From: Lactobacillus mulieris
GTDB lineage: Bacteria > Bacillota > Bacilli > Lactobacillales > Lactobacillaceae
Reading direction: 5' to 3'
Length of the DNA stretch: 64,000 nucleotides
Assembly (NCBI RefSeq): GCF_007095465.1
Contig: NZ_SDGL01000001.1
Coordinates: 1-64,000 of the forward strand
Shown here: one piece after another, positions 1 through 9,444 of the stretch
Numbering within the stretch: position 1 is the first letter of the stretch
How the letters are laid out: each line of letters starts with the position of its first letter
Position numbers and translations under genes: made by a program
The notes under the pieces: generated by a model
Seen by the model: the letters and a program-made list of their open reading frames with translations, nothing else
What the model was told of the DNA's origin: nothing
The model's database searches: none

Positions 1-19
1 TATTACTATTTACAAGTCG

Positions 20-43
20 AGTCTAACAAGATTGGACTTTTTT
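20..43 (+). terminator. Possible terminator of an upstream plus-strand gene
   Basis: A 7-bp stem (AGTCTAA with TTGGACT, one G-U pair) and a 5-nt loop is followed by six T on the plus strand. It would stop a plus-strand transcript coming from outside the window, converging on the alpha-galactosidase gene. The rest of positions 1-92 shows nothing else clear. Confidence 0.4.
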
Positions 44-92
44 ATTAACTAAAACGATTTAACTAGCACCACGCGTACTACTAATTCAAAAT

Positions 93-2273
93 TTATATTC
101 TTCTAAATAACCATTGCTTAGAATATCCATCATATTTACAACTACCTTTTGATACTCCTAAAGCATACAATTCATCACCTTTATATACTCTATTATTTTC
201 AACATCTAAATAGTTAAAATTTACATCAAGATATGGAATACGTAATCTTTTCGCTACAGTATTTGGTTGTGCCATGATTTGAACATATGATACCAATATC
301 TCATCTTGTTTCTCACTAATATACATCCATGCGTATTCATTTGTTTCATCAAGGCCTTGTAGCCTATACAAATCACCCAATTGAACTATAGATCTTATTT
401 TTTTATAAAATAAGATTTTATTCTTTAATATTTCTAATTCATCTTTTCTTAAATTGTTTAAATCTAATTCAAGACCCAAATTTCCCCACATAGCAACCGT
501 TGATCTTGTATCTAAATTTGTTATTCTGTTTGTTTGATGATTTGGTACAGCAGATATATGACAGCCCAACGAAACTGAGGGATAAATTAACGATGTTCCA
601 TATTGGATAGGTAAACGTTCAATAGCATCTGTATCATCACTTATCCATATTTGTTGCATGTAATACAACATGCCCGGATCACATCTTCCTCCTCCACCAG
701 CACAACCTTCAATTATCACATTAGGAAAACGCTTGGTCAAATTTTCTAATATAGAATATAATCCAAGAATATATCTATGCGCTTGCTCCTTTTGCCTTTC
801 AGATGATAAATAGGTAGAACCAAGATTTGTAAAGTTTCTATTCATATCCCATTTTACATAGTCAATAGAATAAACCGATAAAAAATTAGATAATATCTCT
901 GTAATATACTCGCATACAGCTGGATTAGAAAGATCTAATACATATTCATCCCTAGACTCTTCAATACGTCTATTTTTAACTTGAATAACCCACTCAGGAT
1001 GTAAGCGATATAAATTACTATTAGGAGATACCATTTCTGGTTCAAACCATAGTCCAAACTTTATTTTATTCTTTTTAATTTTATTTATTAAAGTATCCAG
1101 ATTTCCACCTAATTTAACTTGATTAGGTACCCAATCACCAATAGAAGAAGTAGTATCATTTCTTTTTGCAAACCAGCCATCATCAATGACAAATAATTCA
1201 ACACCTATCTCGGAAGATTTTTCAGCTAAGTTTAATAAACTTTCTTTAGTAAAATCAAAGTAATTAGCTTCCCAACTATTCAATAAAATAGGAGGGGTAC
1301 TATTTAAATATTTTCTTGAAGCCAAAGTATTTCTATATAATTTATGAAAAATTCTTGACATCTTCCCTAATCCTTCATTGGAATACACCATCACTACTTC
1401 AGGAGTTTGGAAAGACTGTGAAGGATCTAAAATCCACTCAAAATCAAAAGGATTTATTCCTAATTGGACCCTAGTATTTTTATGCATATCCACTTCAACT
1501 TTTCCTAAAAAATTTCCACTATAAACAAAATTTAAAGCAAAAATTTCACCATACTCTTCGTTAGTTCCCCTCGTTGCCAGTGCTATAAATGGATTTTGAC
1601 CATGACCACTAGCTCCACGTGCACTAGAAATTGATTGAGAACCTTGAACTAGATGTCTCTTATTAATATGGCATTCCCTTCCCCAAGCACCATTTAACTG
1701 AAACATATCTAAATCACTAAATAATAAATCAATTGACGCTGAACAGACTTTTTCAATATAACAAGTTTCATTACTTAAATTTTCTATTTTGACTGATTGA
1801 GTAATTGCATCATATGCGTCAAAAACAGAAAATGTCAATGTGATTTTTATTTTTTTTATTTTATCTATTAAGATTAAATCAATAGATTCACTTTCTTTAG
1901 AAATAATAGTAGGTAATCCCTTTAGTTTTTTCTTAGTTTTATAAATTTTGTAGGAGTCATATCTTAAATCTGTAATTCTTGAACCATCTTGATATCTTAT
2001 TGAAAATGCAGGCTCTCTCAAGTCTGAATAACCATAAGATGGATAAATTTGTGGCATCTGTTCTAATTTAAAGTCTTTCACACCATTTGCATCTGCCAAA
2101 TAACTTGCTCTATTTAATTCTTTTAATACATAATCTAAATTTGTAGGAGATATTAAGCTACCCCAATGTAGTATAAATAAATAATCATACTTATTTTTTA
2201 ATAAAACAATACTAGTATTATTTGTATTTAAAAAATAATATTTTTCATCATTTTTTTCAATAACATAAATCAC
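93..2273 (-). CDS. aga: Alpha-galactosidase, GH36 family
   Basis: Hydrolyses terminal alpha-1,6-galactosyl residues of melibiose, raffinose or stachyose, probably in the cytoplasm as no signal peptide is visible. The 726-residue length is normal for GH36. The nucleophile motif KWDMNR (D476), the conserved CAGGGGRCDPGMLYY stretch and the acid/base segment SDDTDAIER (546-549) are all intact. The start is GTG, 9 nt after AGAAGG. It lies 13 bp after the EIIBC permease gene, so the two are very likely co-transcribed. GH36 enzymes usually act on unphosphorylated sugars, which sits oddly with a PTS partner. Family assignment is firm; the exact substrate is inferred. Confidence 0.93.
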   Translation of the reverse strand: MIYVIEKNDEKYYFLNTNNTSIVLLKNKYDYLFILHWGSLISPTNLDYVLKELNRASYLADANGVKDFKLEQMPQIYPSYGYSDLREPAFSIRYQDGSRITDLRYDSYKIYKTKKKLKGLPTIISKESESIDLILIDKIKKIKITLTFSVFDAYDAITQSVKIENLSNETCYIEKVCSASIDLLFSDLDMFQLNGAWGRECHINKRHLVQGSQSISSARGASGHGQNPFIALATRGTNEEYGEIFALNFVYSGNFLGKVEVDMHKNTRVQLGINPFDFEWILDPSQSFQTPEVVMVYSNEGLGKMSRIFHKLYRNTLASRKYLNSTPPILLNSWEANYFDFTKESLLNLAEKSSEIGVELFVIDDGWFAKRNDTTSSIGDWVPNQVKLGGNLDTLINKIKKNKIKFGLWFEPEMVSPNSNLYRLHPEWVIQVKNRRIEESRDEYVLDLSNPAVCEYITEILSNFLSVYSIDYVKWDMNRNFTNLGSTYLSSERQKEQAHRYILGLYSILENLTKRFPNVIIEGCAGGGGRCDPGMLYYMQQIWISDDTDAIERLPIQYGTSLIYPSVSLGCHISAVPNHQTNRITNLDTRSTVAMWGNLGLELDLNNLRKDELEILKNKILFYKKIRSIVQLGDLYRLQGLDETNEYAWMYISEKQDEILVSYVQIMAQPNTVAKRLRIPYLDVNFNYLDVENNRVYKGDELYALGVSKGSCKYDGYSKQWLFRRI

Positions 2274-2286
2274 TTAATCATCCCTT

Positions 2287-3699
2287 CTATTCACTCATTA
2301 CCTCTTTCGGCACAGCAAAAAGCCAAGTAGTAATAAAAGCGGTAATAAAGGTGGCTGCCGCCAACACTATATACAGTATTAATTGTTTAGGTGAATAAAC
2401 ATAAAGTAAAATACCTGGTATAGTTGTAATTCCATTTCCTGTTCCCTGTAATCCAATAATCATTGCAAGCATACCAGCAATTCCATTTATACAACAGCTT
2501 AAAATAAATGGAGTTACTTTATATCTTAATAAAACTCCAAATAATGCTGGTTCACCAATCCCTAATAGTGCAGAAACAGTAGCACTTGGTCCTATAGCTC
2601 TCACTTCCTTCTTTTTCGCTTTTAATGCAATTGCTAAACATACACCAGCAGATGAAAATCCACACATACATAAAATTGCATTCATTGGATTAAATCCTGT
2701 GTTAGCTAATAAGCTAATTTCTAGCATATTTGAAATGTGATGAACTCCAGTCAAAGTTATAATTGACCAAAAGAATCCTATAATCAATCCACCAATTCCA
2801 AAGGGTAAATGTAGCGCAGTTTTCATAAAGGATAATAAAATTAATTCAACACCATGTAATATAGGACCTATAATTAATAAGGATACCAGTAACATTATTA
2901 ATAGTACTAAAAAGGGAGTAATCATGAAATCAAATGTAGCAGGAACTAATTTTCTCAATTTTATTTCTAGCTTAGATCCAATCCAACCTGCAACAAACGC
3001 CGGTAAAATGCTTCCCTGATAGCCAACAACAGGAATAATTCCAAATAAATATAGTGGCGTAATACCGCTTGAAGGATCAGCTACAGAATAAGCGTTAGGT
3101 AATGCAGGATTAACTAACATAAGTCCTAAAATCAACCCTAATATCGGTGATCCACCAAAGACTCTAAATGTTGACCAACAAACAATGGCAGGTAAAAATG
3201 CAAAAGTTGTTGCTGATAAAACATCTATTAATACCAACAAAATCTTTGGAACTTCCTTGATTGTCATACCAAATAAAGAAAGGAAATTATTATTAAATAA
3301 TGCACCTTTTAATCCTAAAAATAGTCCAGTAGCCACTAAAACTGGAATTATGGGGACAAATACGTCTCCAAAAGTTCTGATAGCTTTTTGAAATTTATTT
3401 TTACCAGTTAACTTAGCTTTTTTTGCTTCAGCAACTGTAGTTTCACCAACACCTAATTTAATAACTTCAGAGAAAACTCTGTTTACATGTCCAGTACCAA
3501 AAATTATTTGGTATTGACCTCCTGTAAAAAAGGTTCCTTTAACTCCTTCAATTTTTCCAACTTCTTCTTCATTTATTTTTTCTCTATCATCAACAATCAA
3601 TCTTAATCTTGTTGCACAATGTTGAGCAGATTTAATATTTTCATATCCACCGACAGCCTTTATAACTGACTTAGCAATTTTTTTGTAATCATACGCCAT
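2287..3699 (-). CDS. PTS permease, EIIBC, sucrose/trehalose-type family
   Basis: Membrane sugar permease that phosphorylates its substrate during uptake. The N-terminal IIB domain carries the phospho-cysteine in HCATRLR (C28). A IIC domain with many membrane segments follows to residue 470, where the protein ends in PKEVMSE. There is no IIA domain, so a IIA from another protein must serve it; the closest candidate is the C-terminal IIA of ScrA, encoded next door. The start follows GGAGG by 8 nt. It is first in an operon with the alpha-galactosidase, which suggests an alpha-galactoside or related disaccharide as substrate. That substrate is inferred from context only. Confidence 0.88.
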   Translation of the reverse strand: MAYDYKKIAKSVIKAVGGYENIKSAQHCATRLRLIVDDREKINEEEVGKIEGVKGTFFTGGQYQIIFGTGHVNRVFSEVIKLGVGETTVAEAKKAKLTGKNKFQKAIRTFGDVFVPIIPVLVATGLFLGLKGALFNNNFLSLFGMTIKEVPKILLVLIDVLSATTFAFLPAIVCWSTFRVFGGSPILGLILGLMLVNPALPNAYSVADPSSGITPLYLFGIIPVVGYQGSILPAFVAGWIGSKLEIKLRKLVPATFDFMITPFLVLLIMLLVSLLIIGPILHGVELILLSFMKTALHLPFGIGGLIIGFFWSIITLTGVHHISNMLEISLLANTGFNPMNAILCMCGFSSAGVCLAIALKAKKKEVRAIGPSATVSALLGIGEPALFGVLLRYKVTPFILSCCINGIAGMLAMIIGLQGTGNGITTIPGILLYVYSPKQLILYIVLAAATFITAFITTWLFAVPKEVMSE

Positions 3700-3733
3700 G
3701 TTACTATCCTCCTTGGTTGCATTTTTGAAATAA

Positions 3734-3747
3734 TGTACGCGCGTTCA
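3734..3747. promoter_or_regulatory. Palindrome at the EIIBC-aga transcription start
   Basis: An 8-bp perfect palindrome ACGCGCGT, extended as TG-N-ACGCGCGT-N-CA, sits at about +1 to +14 of the promoter at 3754-3759. The placement fits a repressor operator. No cognate regulator is adjacent inside the window. Confidence 0.4.
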
Positions 3748-3753
3748 TCTAAG

Positions 3754-3780
3754 ATTATAATATCAAAAAGCGCTTACTTT
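3754..3780 (-). promoter_or_regulatory. Promoter and LacI/cre-type operator for EIIBC-aga
   Basis: On the minus strand a perfect -10 TATAAT lies at 3754-3759. Just upstream, inside the spacer, is AAGTAAGCGCTTTTTG, with the central AAGCGCTT (3768-3775) typical of LacI-family operators and CcpA cre sites. It matches the cre consensus with about two mismatches. The -35 is weak, consistent with a controlled promoter. Confidence 0.5.
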
Positions 3781-3927
3781 GTCGATGCTTTTAGATAAAT
3801 AATTCTATTTATAACTCATAGGCCTTAAAAAAATATATACCTATCTCAAACATTTTTGAAAATAATTCTTTCAGCTAATGCCAAAACTTTTTATACTATT
3901 TATTTAAAAAATGAATTTTTTAACAAC

Positions 3928-3971
3928 AAAAAAGATGAAACCTAGCTTTTATACTAGATTTCATCTTTTTT
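3928..3971 (-). terminator. Terminator after scrA
   Basis: A strong hairpin with arms AAAAAAGATGAAA and TTTCATCTTTTTT plus an inner CTAG pair, 14 bp past the scrA stop. Both flanks are A/T runs, so it could act in both directions. Confidence 0.85.
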
Positions 3972-3984
3972 ACTTTATTAATTT

Positions 3985-5931
3985 TTAGTGAGCTGTAACA
4001 GCGATTAAATTGTCGCCAGCTTTAACTTTATCGTTTTGAACTCTGTCAACTGAAGCATAATCATTAGTATTAGTTACAATAACCATTACAGTAGTATCGT
4101 AACCTGCTTCCTTAACAGCAGCTAAATCAACTGTTCCAAGCTTGTCACCTTTCTTAATTCGTTGACCTTGCTTTACAAAGCTTTCAAAATGTTCACCTTT
4201 CAAGTTAACAGTATCAATACCGATGTGAATTAAAATTTCAGCACCATCATCTGATTTAAGACCGTAAGCATGCTTGGTTTCATAAGCAACAGTAACTTCC
4301 CCATCAACTGGTGAGTAAATATTACCATCAGCTGGAATAACTGCTGCACCATCACCCATTAACTTAGCTGAGAAGACTTGATCATGAACACTAGTCAAGC
4401 TTACTTCTTTACCATTAACAGGACTAGCAATAACTTCATCACTTAATGAAAGTTGCTTTTCTACTTTTTGTTCAACAGCAGTTTGCTTTTCAGTTGCTTC
4501 TGTTGCTGCAACAGGAGCCATATCAACAGTTTCTTCTTTTAAGTTCTTTTTACCATACATGAATGTCAAAGCGAAAGCAACTGCAAAGCTAAGAATTTCG
4601 CACATTACATAAAATGGAATTGAACTTGGGTAGATTGATAAAAATCCGATAAAACCAGCAGCACCCATTGAAGCTGCGATAACCTTAGTTAAACCAGCAA
4701 CCATTGCTGCAACACCTGAACCAATTAATGCACAGAAGAATGGGAACTTGTATTTAAGGTTTACCCCAAACAAAGCAGGTTCAGTAATACCTAAGAATGC
4801 TGAAACACTTGCTGATGATGCTAAACCTTTCATCTTCTTATTCTTAGTTAAGAAGTAAATTGCAAGAGTTGCTGCACCTTGAGCAACGTTAGCCATTGAA
4901 GCTACAACGAAGATAAAGTCACCAGATCCAACATGGTTCTTAGCAAATTCTGTAACTAATTGTGTTTCAATTGCAGGGAAGCTTTGGTGAAGACCGGTAG
5001 TAACAATTGCTGAATAAGTCAAACCAAAGACACCCATACCAATAAAGCTAGTTGTATCGTAAAGCCATACAATACCTTGAGTTAATAAGTCTGAAACTTC
5101 TTTGAAAACAGGTCCAATAACAGTGAATGTTAAGAAACCAGTAATCATTACTGAAAGAAGTGGAGTAAAGGTAAAGTCAACTGCTTGTGGTAAGATCTTG
5201 TGGAATCTCTTTTCAAGAATTGATAATACCCAAATTGCTACTAAAACTGGAACAACTTGATACTTGTAGTTGGTTTGCATTACATGGTATCCCAGAATGT
5301 CCCAATACTTTGCAGTAGCACCTAAATCAGGAGATGTCATAATCATCCCGATTGCAGCACCAAGGAATTGGTTAGCACCAAATCTCTTAGAAGCTGAAAT
5401 AGCTACTAAAATTGGCAAGAAAATAAATGGTGCTGCAGACATTAATTGAATAATATCTGAAAAACCCTTAACAGCTGCATTCATTTGAACAATTGATTTA
5501 GGTCCAAACAAGCCAGGTTGTGTTAAGAAGTTATTCAAAGCCATTAACAAACCACCTGCAACTAAGGCAGGAATGATTGGTACAAAAATGTCTGACAATA
5601 ACTTAATGAAGGCCATTACAGGGTTAAATGGCTTACCTTTGTCAGCAATTTTCTTCAACTCTTCTGTTGAAGCTTCTTGTACACCTGTTAGTTTTACTAA
5701 TTCATCATAAACAAAGTTTACATCCCCTGGCCCAATAATAATTTGATATTGGCCATTAGTCTTAAATGTACCTTTAACATCTGCATTGTTATCAAGTGCT
5801 GCTTGATCAACTGCGTCAAAATCTTTTAAAACTAATCGTAAACGGGTCGCACAGTGTGCTGCTGCTACTAAATTATCTTTTCCAACAGCAGCAACAACTT
5901 CAGAAGCAACCTTCTTGTAATCCATTGCCAT
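3985..5931 (-). CDS. scrA: Sucrose-specific PTS permease EIIBCA
   Basis: Imports sucrose as sucrose-6-phosphate. The single chain of 648 residues has the order IIB (phospho-cysteine C27 in HCATRLRLV), IIC (about residues 100-465, multiple membrane segments), a Glu/Thr-rich linker, and IIA with the phospho-histidine in ILIHIGIDT (H569). It is transcribed away from scrB, the hydrolase of its product, under a shared promoter region with two matching operators. The first of two possible ATGs is preferred because GAGGA lies 9-10 nt upstream. Its IIA could also serve the neighbouring IIA-less EIIBC. Confidence 0.95.
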   Translation of the reverse strand: MAMDYKKVASEVVAAVGKDNLVAAAHCATRLRLVLKDFDAVDQAALDNNADVKGTFKTNGQYQIIIGPGDVNFVYDELVKLTGVQEASTEELKKIADKGKPFNPVMAFIKLLSDIFVPIIPALVAGGLLMALNNFLTQPGLFGPKSIVQMNAAVKGFSDIIQLMSAAPFIFLPILVAISASKRFGANQFLGAAIGMIMTSPDLGATAKYWDILGYHVMQTNYKYQVVPVLVAIWVLSILEKRFHKILPQAVDFTFTPLLSVMITGFLTFTVIGPVFKEVSDLLTQGIVWLYDTTSFIGMGVFGLTYSAIVTTGLHQSFPAIETQLVTEFAKNHVGSGDFIFVVASMANVAQGAATLAIYFLTKNKKMKGLASSASVSAFLGITEPALFGVNLKYKFPFFCALIGSGVAAMVAGLTKVIAASMGAAGFIGFLSIYPSSIPFYVMCEILSFAVAFALTFMYGKKNLKEETVDMAPVAATEATEKQTAVEQKVEKQLSLSDEVIASPVNGKEVSLTSVHDQVFSAKLMGDGAAVIPADGNIYSPVDGEVTVAYETKHAYGLKSDDGAEILIHIGIDTVNLKGEHFESFVKQGQRIKKGDKLGTVDLAAVKEAGYDTTVMVIVTNTNDYASVDRVQNDKVKAGDNLIAVTAH

Positions 5932-5983
5932 GTTTACACGTCCTCGTTTCTAAAATAAATATTTGAAAGCCCTTACAGCTACT

Positions 5984-6012
5984 ATAATACTTTATAATAT
6001 TTTTTCTGTCAA
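5984..6012 (-). promoter_or_regulatory. scrA promoter
   Basis: On the minus strand a perfect -35 TTGACA (6007-6012), a 17-bp spacer and -10 TATTAT (5984-5989). The -35 overlaps the operator at 6007-6022. Confidence 0.8.
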
Positions 6013-6022
6013 TCGTTTAACA
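6007..6022. promoter_or_regulatory. ScrR-type operator O1
   Basis: TGTCAATCGTTTAACA, a LacI-family half-palindrome overlapping the scrA -35. It matches O2 at 6096-6111 (read on the opposite strand) at 13 of 16 positions, so both probably bind the same repressor, ScrR, encoded downstream of scrB. Confidence 0.75.
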
Positions 6023-6042
6023 TAAATTTTCTTACTAAAAAA

Positions 6043-6069
6043 TGTAAAAGCTTTCCGAAAAGGTTTACA
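6043..6069. promoter_or_regulatory. Inverted repeat midway between scrA and scrB promoters
   Basis: TGTAAA and TTTACA form a perfect 6-bp inverted repeat with 15 bp between, partly palindromic inside as well (AGCTTTCC and GAAAAGG). It lies between O1 and O2. It may be a third operator or a catabolite-control site; it lacks the central CG of a standard cre. Confidence 0.4.
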
Positions 6070-6095
6070 TTATTGATAAATTAGTATTTATTAAT

Positions 6096-6111
6096 TGCTA
6101 AGCGCTTGACA
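6096..6111. promoter_or_regulatory. ScrR-type operator O2
   Basis: Plus strand TGCTAAGCGCTTGACA; the complement reads TGTCAAGCGCTTAGCA, close to O1. It overlaps the scrB -35. Centre-to-centre distance to O1 is 89 bp, which would allow looping by a LacI-family tetramer (inference). Confidence 0.75.
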
Positions 6112-6134
6112 TTTTATAGGGACAATAATGTAAA
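6106..6134 (+). promoter_or_regulatory. scrB-scrR promoter
   Basis: Perfect -35 TTGACA at 6106-6111. The -10 is either TGTAAA with 17-bp spacing or TAAAAT with 19-bp spacing. The -35 lies inside operator O2. Confidence 0.65.
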
Positions 6135-6170
6135 ATAAGATTATAAATTAAATAAACAAGGAGAATAATT

Positions 6171-7622
6171 ATGGAATGGTCAACTGAAAAACGTTACTTA
6201 CCTTATGAAAAATGGTCTGCCAAGACTTTACTTGAATTACAATCACAGGCAAGTAACTCACCTTATCAATTGCATTATCATATTCGTCCAAAAAGTGGAC
6301 TATTAAATGACCCCAACGGCTTTTCCTATTTTAATAATGAATGGCATGTATTTTATCAATCATATCCTTTTGGTCCAGTTCATGGTTTAAAATCTTGGGA
6401 ACACTGCGTTTCAAAAGATTTAGTTCATTGGAAAGATTTAGGAACAGCTATTTATCCTGATACAGAATTAGATAGCCATGGAGCTTATTCCGGTTCAGCA
6501 AAAGTTATTGATGATAAGTTATTCTTAATGTACACAGGTAATGCTCGAGACACTGAATGGGTTAGACACCCACACCAAATGGGTGCTTTTATGGATAAAA
6601 ATAACCATATCGAAAAATTACCTAATTCATTAATTGAACAACCACAACACACTACAGATCATTTTCGCGATCCCCAAATTCTTGAACATAATGGTAAATA
6701 TTACTGTATTTTAGGAGCTCAAGATAAAGCTACGAAAACTGGAAAAATTGCCCTTTTCGAAGCAAAAGATATCAAAGGACCTTGGCATGATCTAGGATAT
6801 ATTGACTTCACCAATGAAGAAATGGGTTACATGATTGAATGTCCTAACCTTGTTTTTATTGATGAAAAACCTGTTTTAATTTTTTGCCCACAAGGATTAG
6901 ATAAGGCAATTGTTAAATATGAAAATATTTATCCAAATATGGTCTTAGTTGGTGATAAATTTGATTTCACATCTGCTCAATTTGATAGTAAACATTCAAT
7001 CCAGAATTTAGATGATGGTTTTGATGTTTATGCTACTCAACCTTTTAATGCGCCAGATGGTAAAGTATATGCCTTGAGTTGGGTGGGCTTGCCTGATTTA
7101 ACTTATCCTACTGATATTGAAAACTGGTCAGGATGTTATAGCCAAGTAAAAGAATTGAGCCTTAAAGATGGTCAACTAATTCAAAAACCTGTTTCCACCA
7201 TTAAAAATTTGCGTCAAGAAGAAGTAAATTTCACTGGAGAATTAGACACTAAGAATCAATACGAACTTAAATTAGAAGTTGCTGCCAGCCAAAAGACCAC
7301 TTTGCACATTGCAGCAAATGAAACCAATACTGAAAGTTTGAAATTACACATTGATACTGCAAATGGAGAATTAATTCTCGACCGGCAAAATAGTGGCTTT
7401 ACTGTAAATGAAAAATATGGAACTGAGAGAGCAATCAAATTACCACAAAACACAACTTTAGACTTAGATATTTTCGTGGATCATTCATTAATTGAAGTAT
7501 TTGTAAATAACGGGGAACACGTATTAACGGCTCGCTTCTTCCCTAAAAAAGGAAGCAATAAGCTTTTATTAGATGAAAATATCAAGTTTAAAGGTCAATA
7601 TTGGGAAATGGCAGATATCTAA
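6171..7622 (+). CDS. scrB: Sucrose-6-phosphate hydrolase, GH32
   Basis: Cleaves the sucrose-6-phosphate delivered by ScrA into glucose-6-phosphate and fructose in the cytoplasm. The 483 residues show the GH32 triad: nucleophile D47 in LLNDPNGF, the transition-state aspartate D167 in FRDP, and acid/base E223 in ECPN. The C-terminal part is the usual beta-sandwich. The ATG is 8 nt after AAGGAG. Its TAA overlaps the scrR ATG (TAATG), so repressor and enzyme are translationally coupled. Confidence 0.95.
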   Translation: MEWSTEKRYLPYEKWSAKTLLELQSQASNSPYQLHYHIRPKSGLLNDPNGFSYFNNEWHVFYQSYPFGPVHGLKSWEHCVSKDLVHWKDLGTAIYPDTELDSHGAYSGSAKVIDDKLFLMYTGNARDTEWVRHPHQMGAFMDKNNHIEKLPNSLIEQPQHTTDHFRDPQILEHNGKYYCILGAQDKATKTGKIALFEAKDIKGPWHDLGYIDFTNEEMGYMIECPNLVFIDEKPVLIFCPQGLDKAIVKYENIYPNMVLVGDKFDFTSAQFDSKHSIQNLDDGFDVYATQPFNAPDGKVYALSWVGLPDLTYPTDIENWSGCYSQVKELSLKDGQLIQKPVSTIKNLRQEEVNFTGELDTKNQYELKLEVAASQKTTLHIAANETNTESLKLHIDTANGELILDRQNSGFTVNEKYGTERAIKLPQNTTLDLDIFVDHSLIEVFVNNGEHVLTARFFPKKGSNKLLLDENIKFKGQYWEMADI

Positions 7623-8602
7623 TGTCTGTTAAATTAACCGATGTTGCTAAATTAGCTAACGTTTCACCAACTACAGTATCACGAGTTATCAATAATTACG
7701 GATATATTAGTGAAAAAACGCGTAAAAAAGTTTTTTCTGCAATGAACGAACTCAATTATCAACCTAACTCCCTCGCCCGCTCTCTACAAGGGAAAAAAAC
7801 TCGCTTAATTGGTGCAATTGTTCCTAGTTTAACTAACCCTTTTTTTGCTGAATTAGTCAGTCGAATTGAAGAATTGCTTAATCGCAAAGATTACAAACTA
7901 ATTCTCTGTAATGCTGTACAAGATTCTAGCCATAAAGAACGCGACTATCTTAACATGTTAAAGGCTAATCAAGTTGATGGAATCATATCTGGCACTCACA
8001 ATTTAGATATTACTGAGTATCAAGAAACAGGCCTGCCAATTGTTTCATTTGACCGTAATCTCGGTCCGGATGTACCAGTTGTCAGTTCAGATAACTATCA
8101 AGGTGGTTGGGTTGCCACTAACAGTTTAATTAATTCAGGTTGTAAAAAAGTGGCTTTTTTTGGTAATATCAAGGGGTCTAATAATCCAACTGATTTACGT
8201 CTTAAAGGCTATCATGATGCAATCATTGAACATGGTCTACAAGAAATCTTAGTACCAATGAATTTTTATGAATCTGCTAATTTAAAAAAGATGGCATTTC
8301 AAAAGCTACTTAGTAAGCATGAAATTGATGGCGCCTTTTTTACTGATGACTTTTCAGCCAACTTATTTTGGCAATATAGTCGCTTCAACCATTTCAAAGA
8401 TTGTGAGCGAATTAAGGTCATTGGTTATGATGGCACATCAATCATGCGGCAACTTAATCCCGATCTTTCAACAATTGCCCAGCCAATAGAAGAAATTGCT
8501 AACTTATTAGTAGATCTTTTAATAAAAAGAATAAATCATGAAGAACTTTCTGATTCAAATTATGTTTTACCAATTACATTAGTAAAAGGTAACTCGATAT
8601 AA
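7622..8602 (+). CDS. scrR: Sucrose operon repressor, LacI family
   Basis: Probable repressor of scrA and scrB. The N-terminal LacI helix-turn-helix is clear (VKLTDVAKLANVSPTTVSRV, then a hinge with NSLARSLQG), followed by a periplasmic-binding-protein-like sugar-sensing domain to residue 326. The start at 7622 is chosen because it overlaps the scrB stop codon and gives the standard LacI N-terminus; an in-frame ATG 21 nt earlier would add a seven-residue tail. Operators O1 and O2 in the scrA-scrB gap are its likely targets, giving negative autoregulation. Confidence 0.92.
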   Translation: MSVKLTDVAKLANVSPTTVSRVINNYGYISEKTRKKVFSAMNELNYQPNSLARSLQGKKTRLIGAIVPSLTNPFFAELVSRIEELLNRKDYKLILCNAVQDSSHKERDYLNMLKANQVDGIISGTHNLDITEYQETGLPIVSFDRNLGPDVPVVSSDNYQGGWVATNSLINSGCKKVAFFGNIKGSNNPTDLRLKGYHDAIIEHGLQEILVPMNFYESANLKKMAFQKLLSKHEIDGAFFTDDFSANLFWQYSRFNHFKDCERIKVIGYDGTSIMRQLNPDLSTIAQPIEEIANLLVDLLIKRINHEELSDSNYVLPITLVKGNSI

Positions 8603-8634
8603 AAAAGGCTTTTCACATTGTGAAAAGCTTTTTT
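8601..8634. terminator. Bidirectional terminator between scrR and pcp
   Basis: Hairpin arms AAAAAAGGCTTTTCAC and GTGAAAAGCTTTTTT with a 3-nt loop, serving the two convergent genes. Confidence 0.88.
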
Positions 8635-9280
8635 AGTGGATACTACCTTCAATTGTATTAATATCTCCTTGTCCATCCCGCTCTACAATTGCGCTAATTG
8701 CAGCAATTAAACCTTTAATATCATCAGCTAATGACAAAGATGGCATTTGCGGTTTAGAAATAACTTGTTCAGGCAAATAAGGAATGTGAATGAAGCCAGC
8801 TTTAATATCTGGGAAGAATTTTGCCCTTTGATATTGAACTTGATAAAAAATATGATTACATACAAAGGTACCTGCACTATTTGAAACAGTTGCCGGCAGA
8901 CCTACTTCTCGAATCGCTTTAGTCATTGCCTTAATTGGTAATTGAGTAAAATAAGCCGTCGCTCCATCTGATTGAATAGTTTGATTCAAAGGTTGATATC
9001 CCGCATTATCTGCAATTCTGCCATCATCAAGATTAATTGCTACTCTTTCAGGTGTAATAGCAAAGCGGCCTCCTGCTTGTCCCACATTTAAAACGTAGTC
9101 TGGCTTATAATTTTCAATCGCCTCTTTAACTACTTCAGCACTTATATTAAATTTGGTAGGAATTTCTAATTTAATTATTTTAGCTCCAGCAATATTATCT
9201 GGTAAACGTTTTACTGCTTCAAGTGCAGGATTTATCCTATCTTCACCAAAAGAATCAAATCCAGTGACAAGAATCTTCAT
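8633..9280 (-). CDS. pcp: Pyroglutamyl-peptidase I
   Basis: Cytoplasmic cysteine peptidase (C15) that removes N-terminal pyroglutamate from peptides. The 215-residue length is standard. The catalytic triad is visible: E78 in TPERVA, C141 in [13 protein letters not shown] and H165 in [11 protein letters not shown]. The N-terminus [12 protein letters not shown] is the family signature. The ATG follows AAGGG by about 7 nt. It appears monocistronic, ending in the shared terminator with scrR. It fits the peptide-scavenging profile given by opp and pepD elsewhere in the window. Confidence 0.95.
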   Translation of the reverse strand: MKILVTGFDSFGEDRINPALEAVKRLPDNIAGAKIIKLEIPTKFNISAEVVKEAIENYKPDYVLNVGQAGGRFAITPERVAINLDDGRIADNAGYQPLNQTIQSDGATAYFTQLPIKAMTKAIREVGLPATVSNSAGTFVCNHIFYQVQYQRAKFFPDIKAGFIHIPYLPEQVISKPQMPSLSLADDIKGLIAAISAIVERDGQGDINTIEGSIH

Positions 9281-9358
9281 AGCTATCCCTTCTTACTAAA
9301 ATATCTAAAAACTTATTATCCAAATCTTATCATAAAAAAATCAGATAGTGCAGTTTAT

Positions 9359-9387
9359 TTGTATTATATTTTTAATCTTGATATAAT
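9359..9387 (+). promoter_or_regulatory. Promoter of the mini-ORF / small basic protein unit
   Basis: -35 TTGTAT (9359-9364), 17-bp spacer and perfect -10 TATAAT (9382-9387), about 30 nt before the first mini-ORF. Confidence 0.6.
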
Positions 9388-9417
9388 TTAAACAAATAAG
9401 TTAAAGGAGTGATTAAC

Positions 9418-9444
9418 ATGATTCTTTTTGTTTACAGTCGTTAA
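9418..9444 (+). CDS. Eight-codon ORF, possible leader peptide
   Basis: Encodes MILFVYSR and stops. It is preceded by a strong ribosome binding site (AAAGGAGTG, about 7 nt upstream) and a good promoter, which is unusual for a random ORF of this size. A second mini-ORF, MVKLR, follows at 9483-9500 with GAGG upstream. The layout resembles leader peptides used in translational attenuation, but no defined alternative RNA structure could be shown. It could equally be a decayed gene start. Confidence 0.35.
   Translation: MILFVYSR

Noticed and set aside
31-43. Shared string AGATTGGACTTTT near position 30 and again near 24095
   Set aside because: Only 13 bases, low complexity, different contexts; likely chance.
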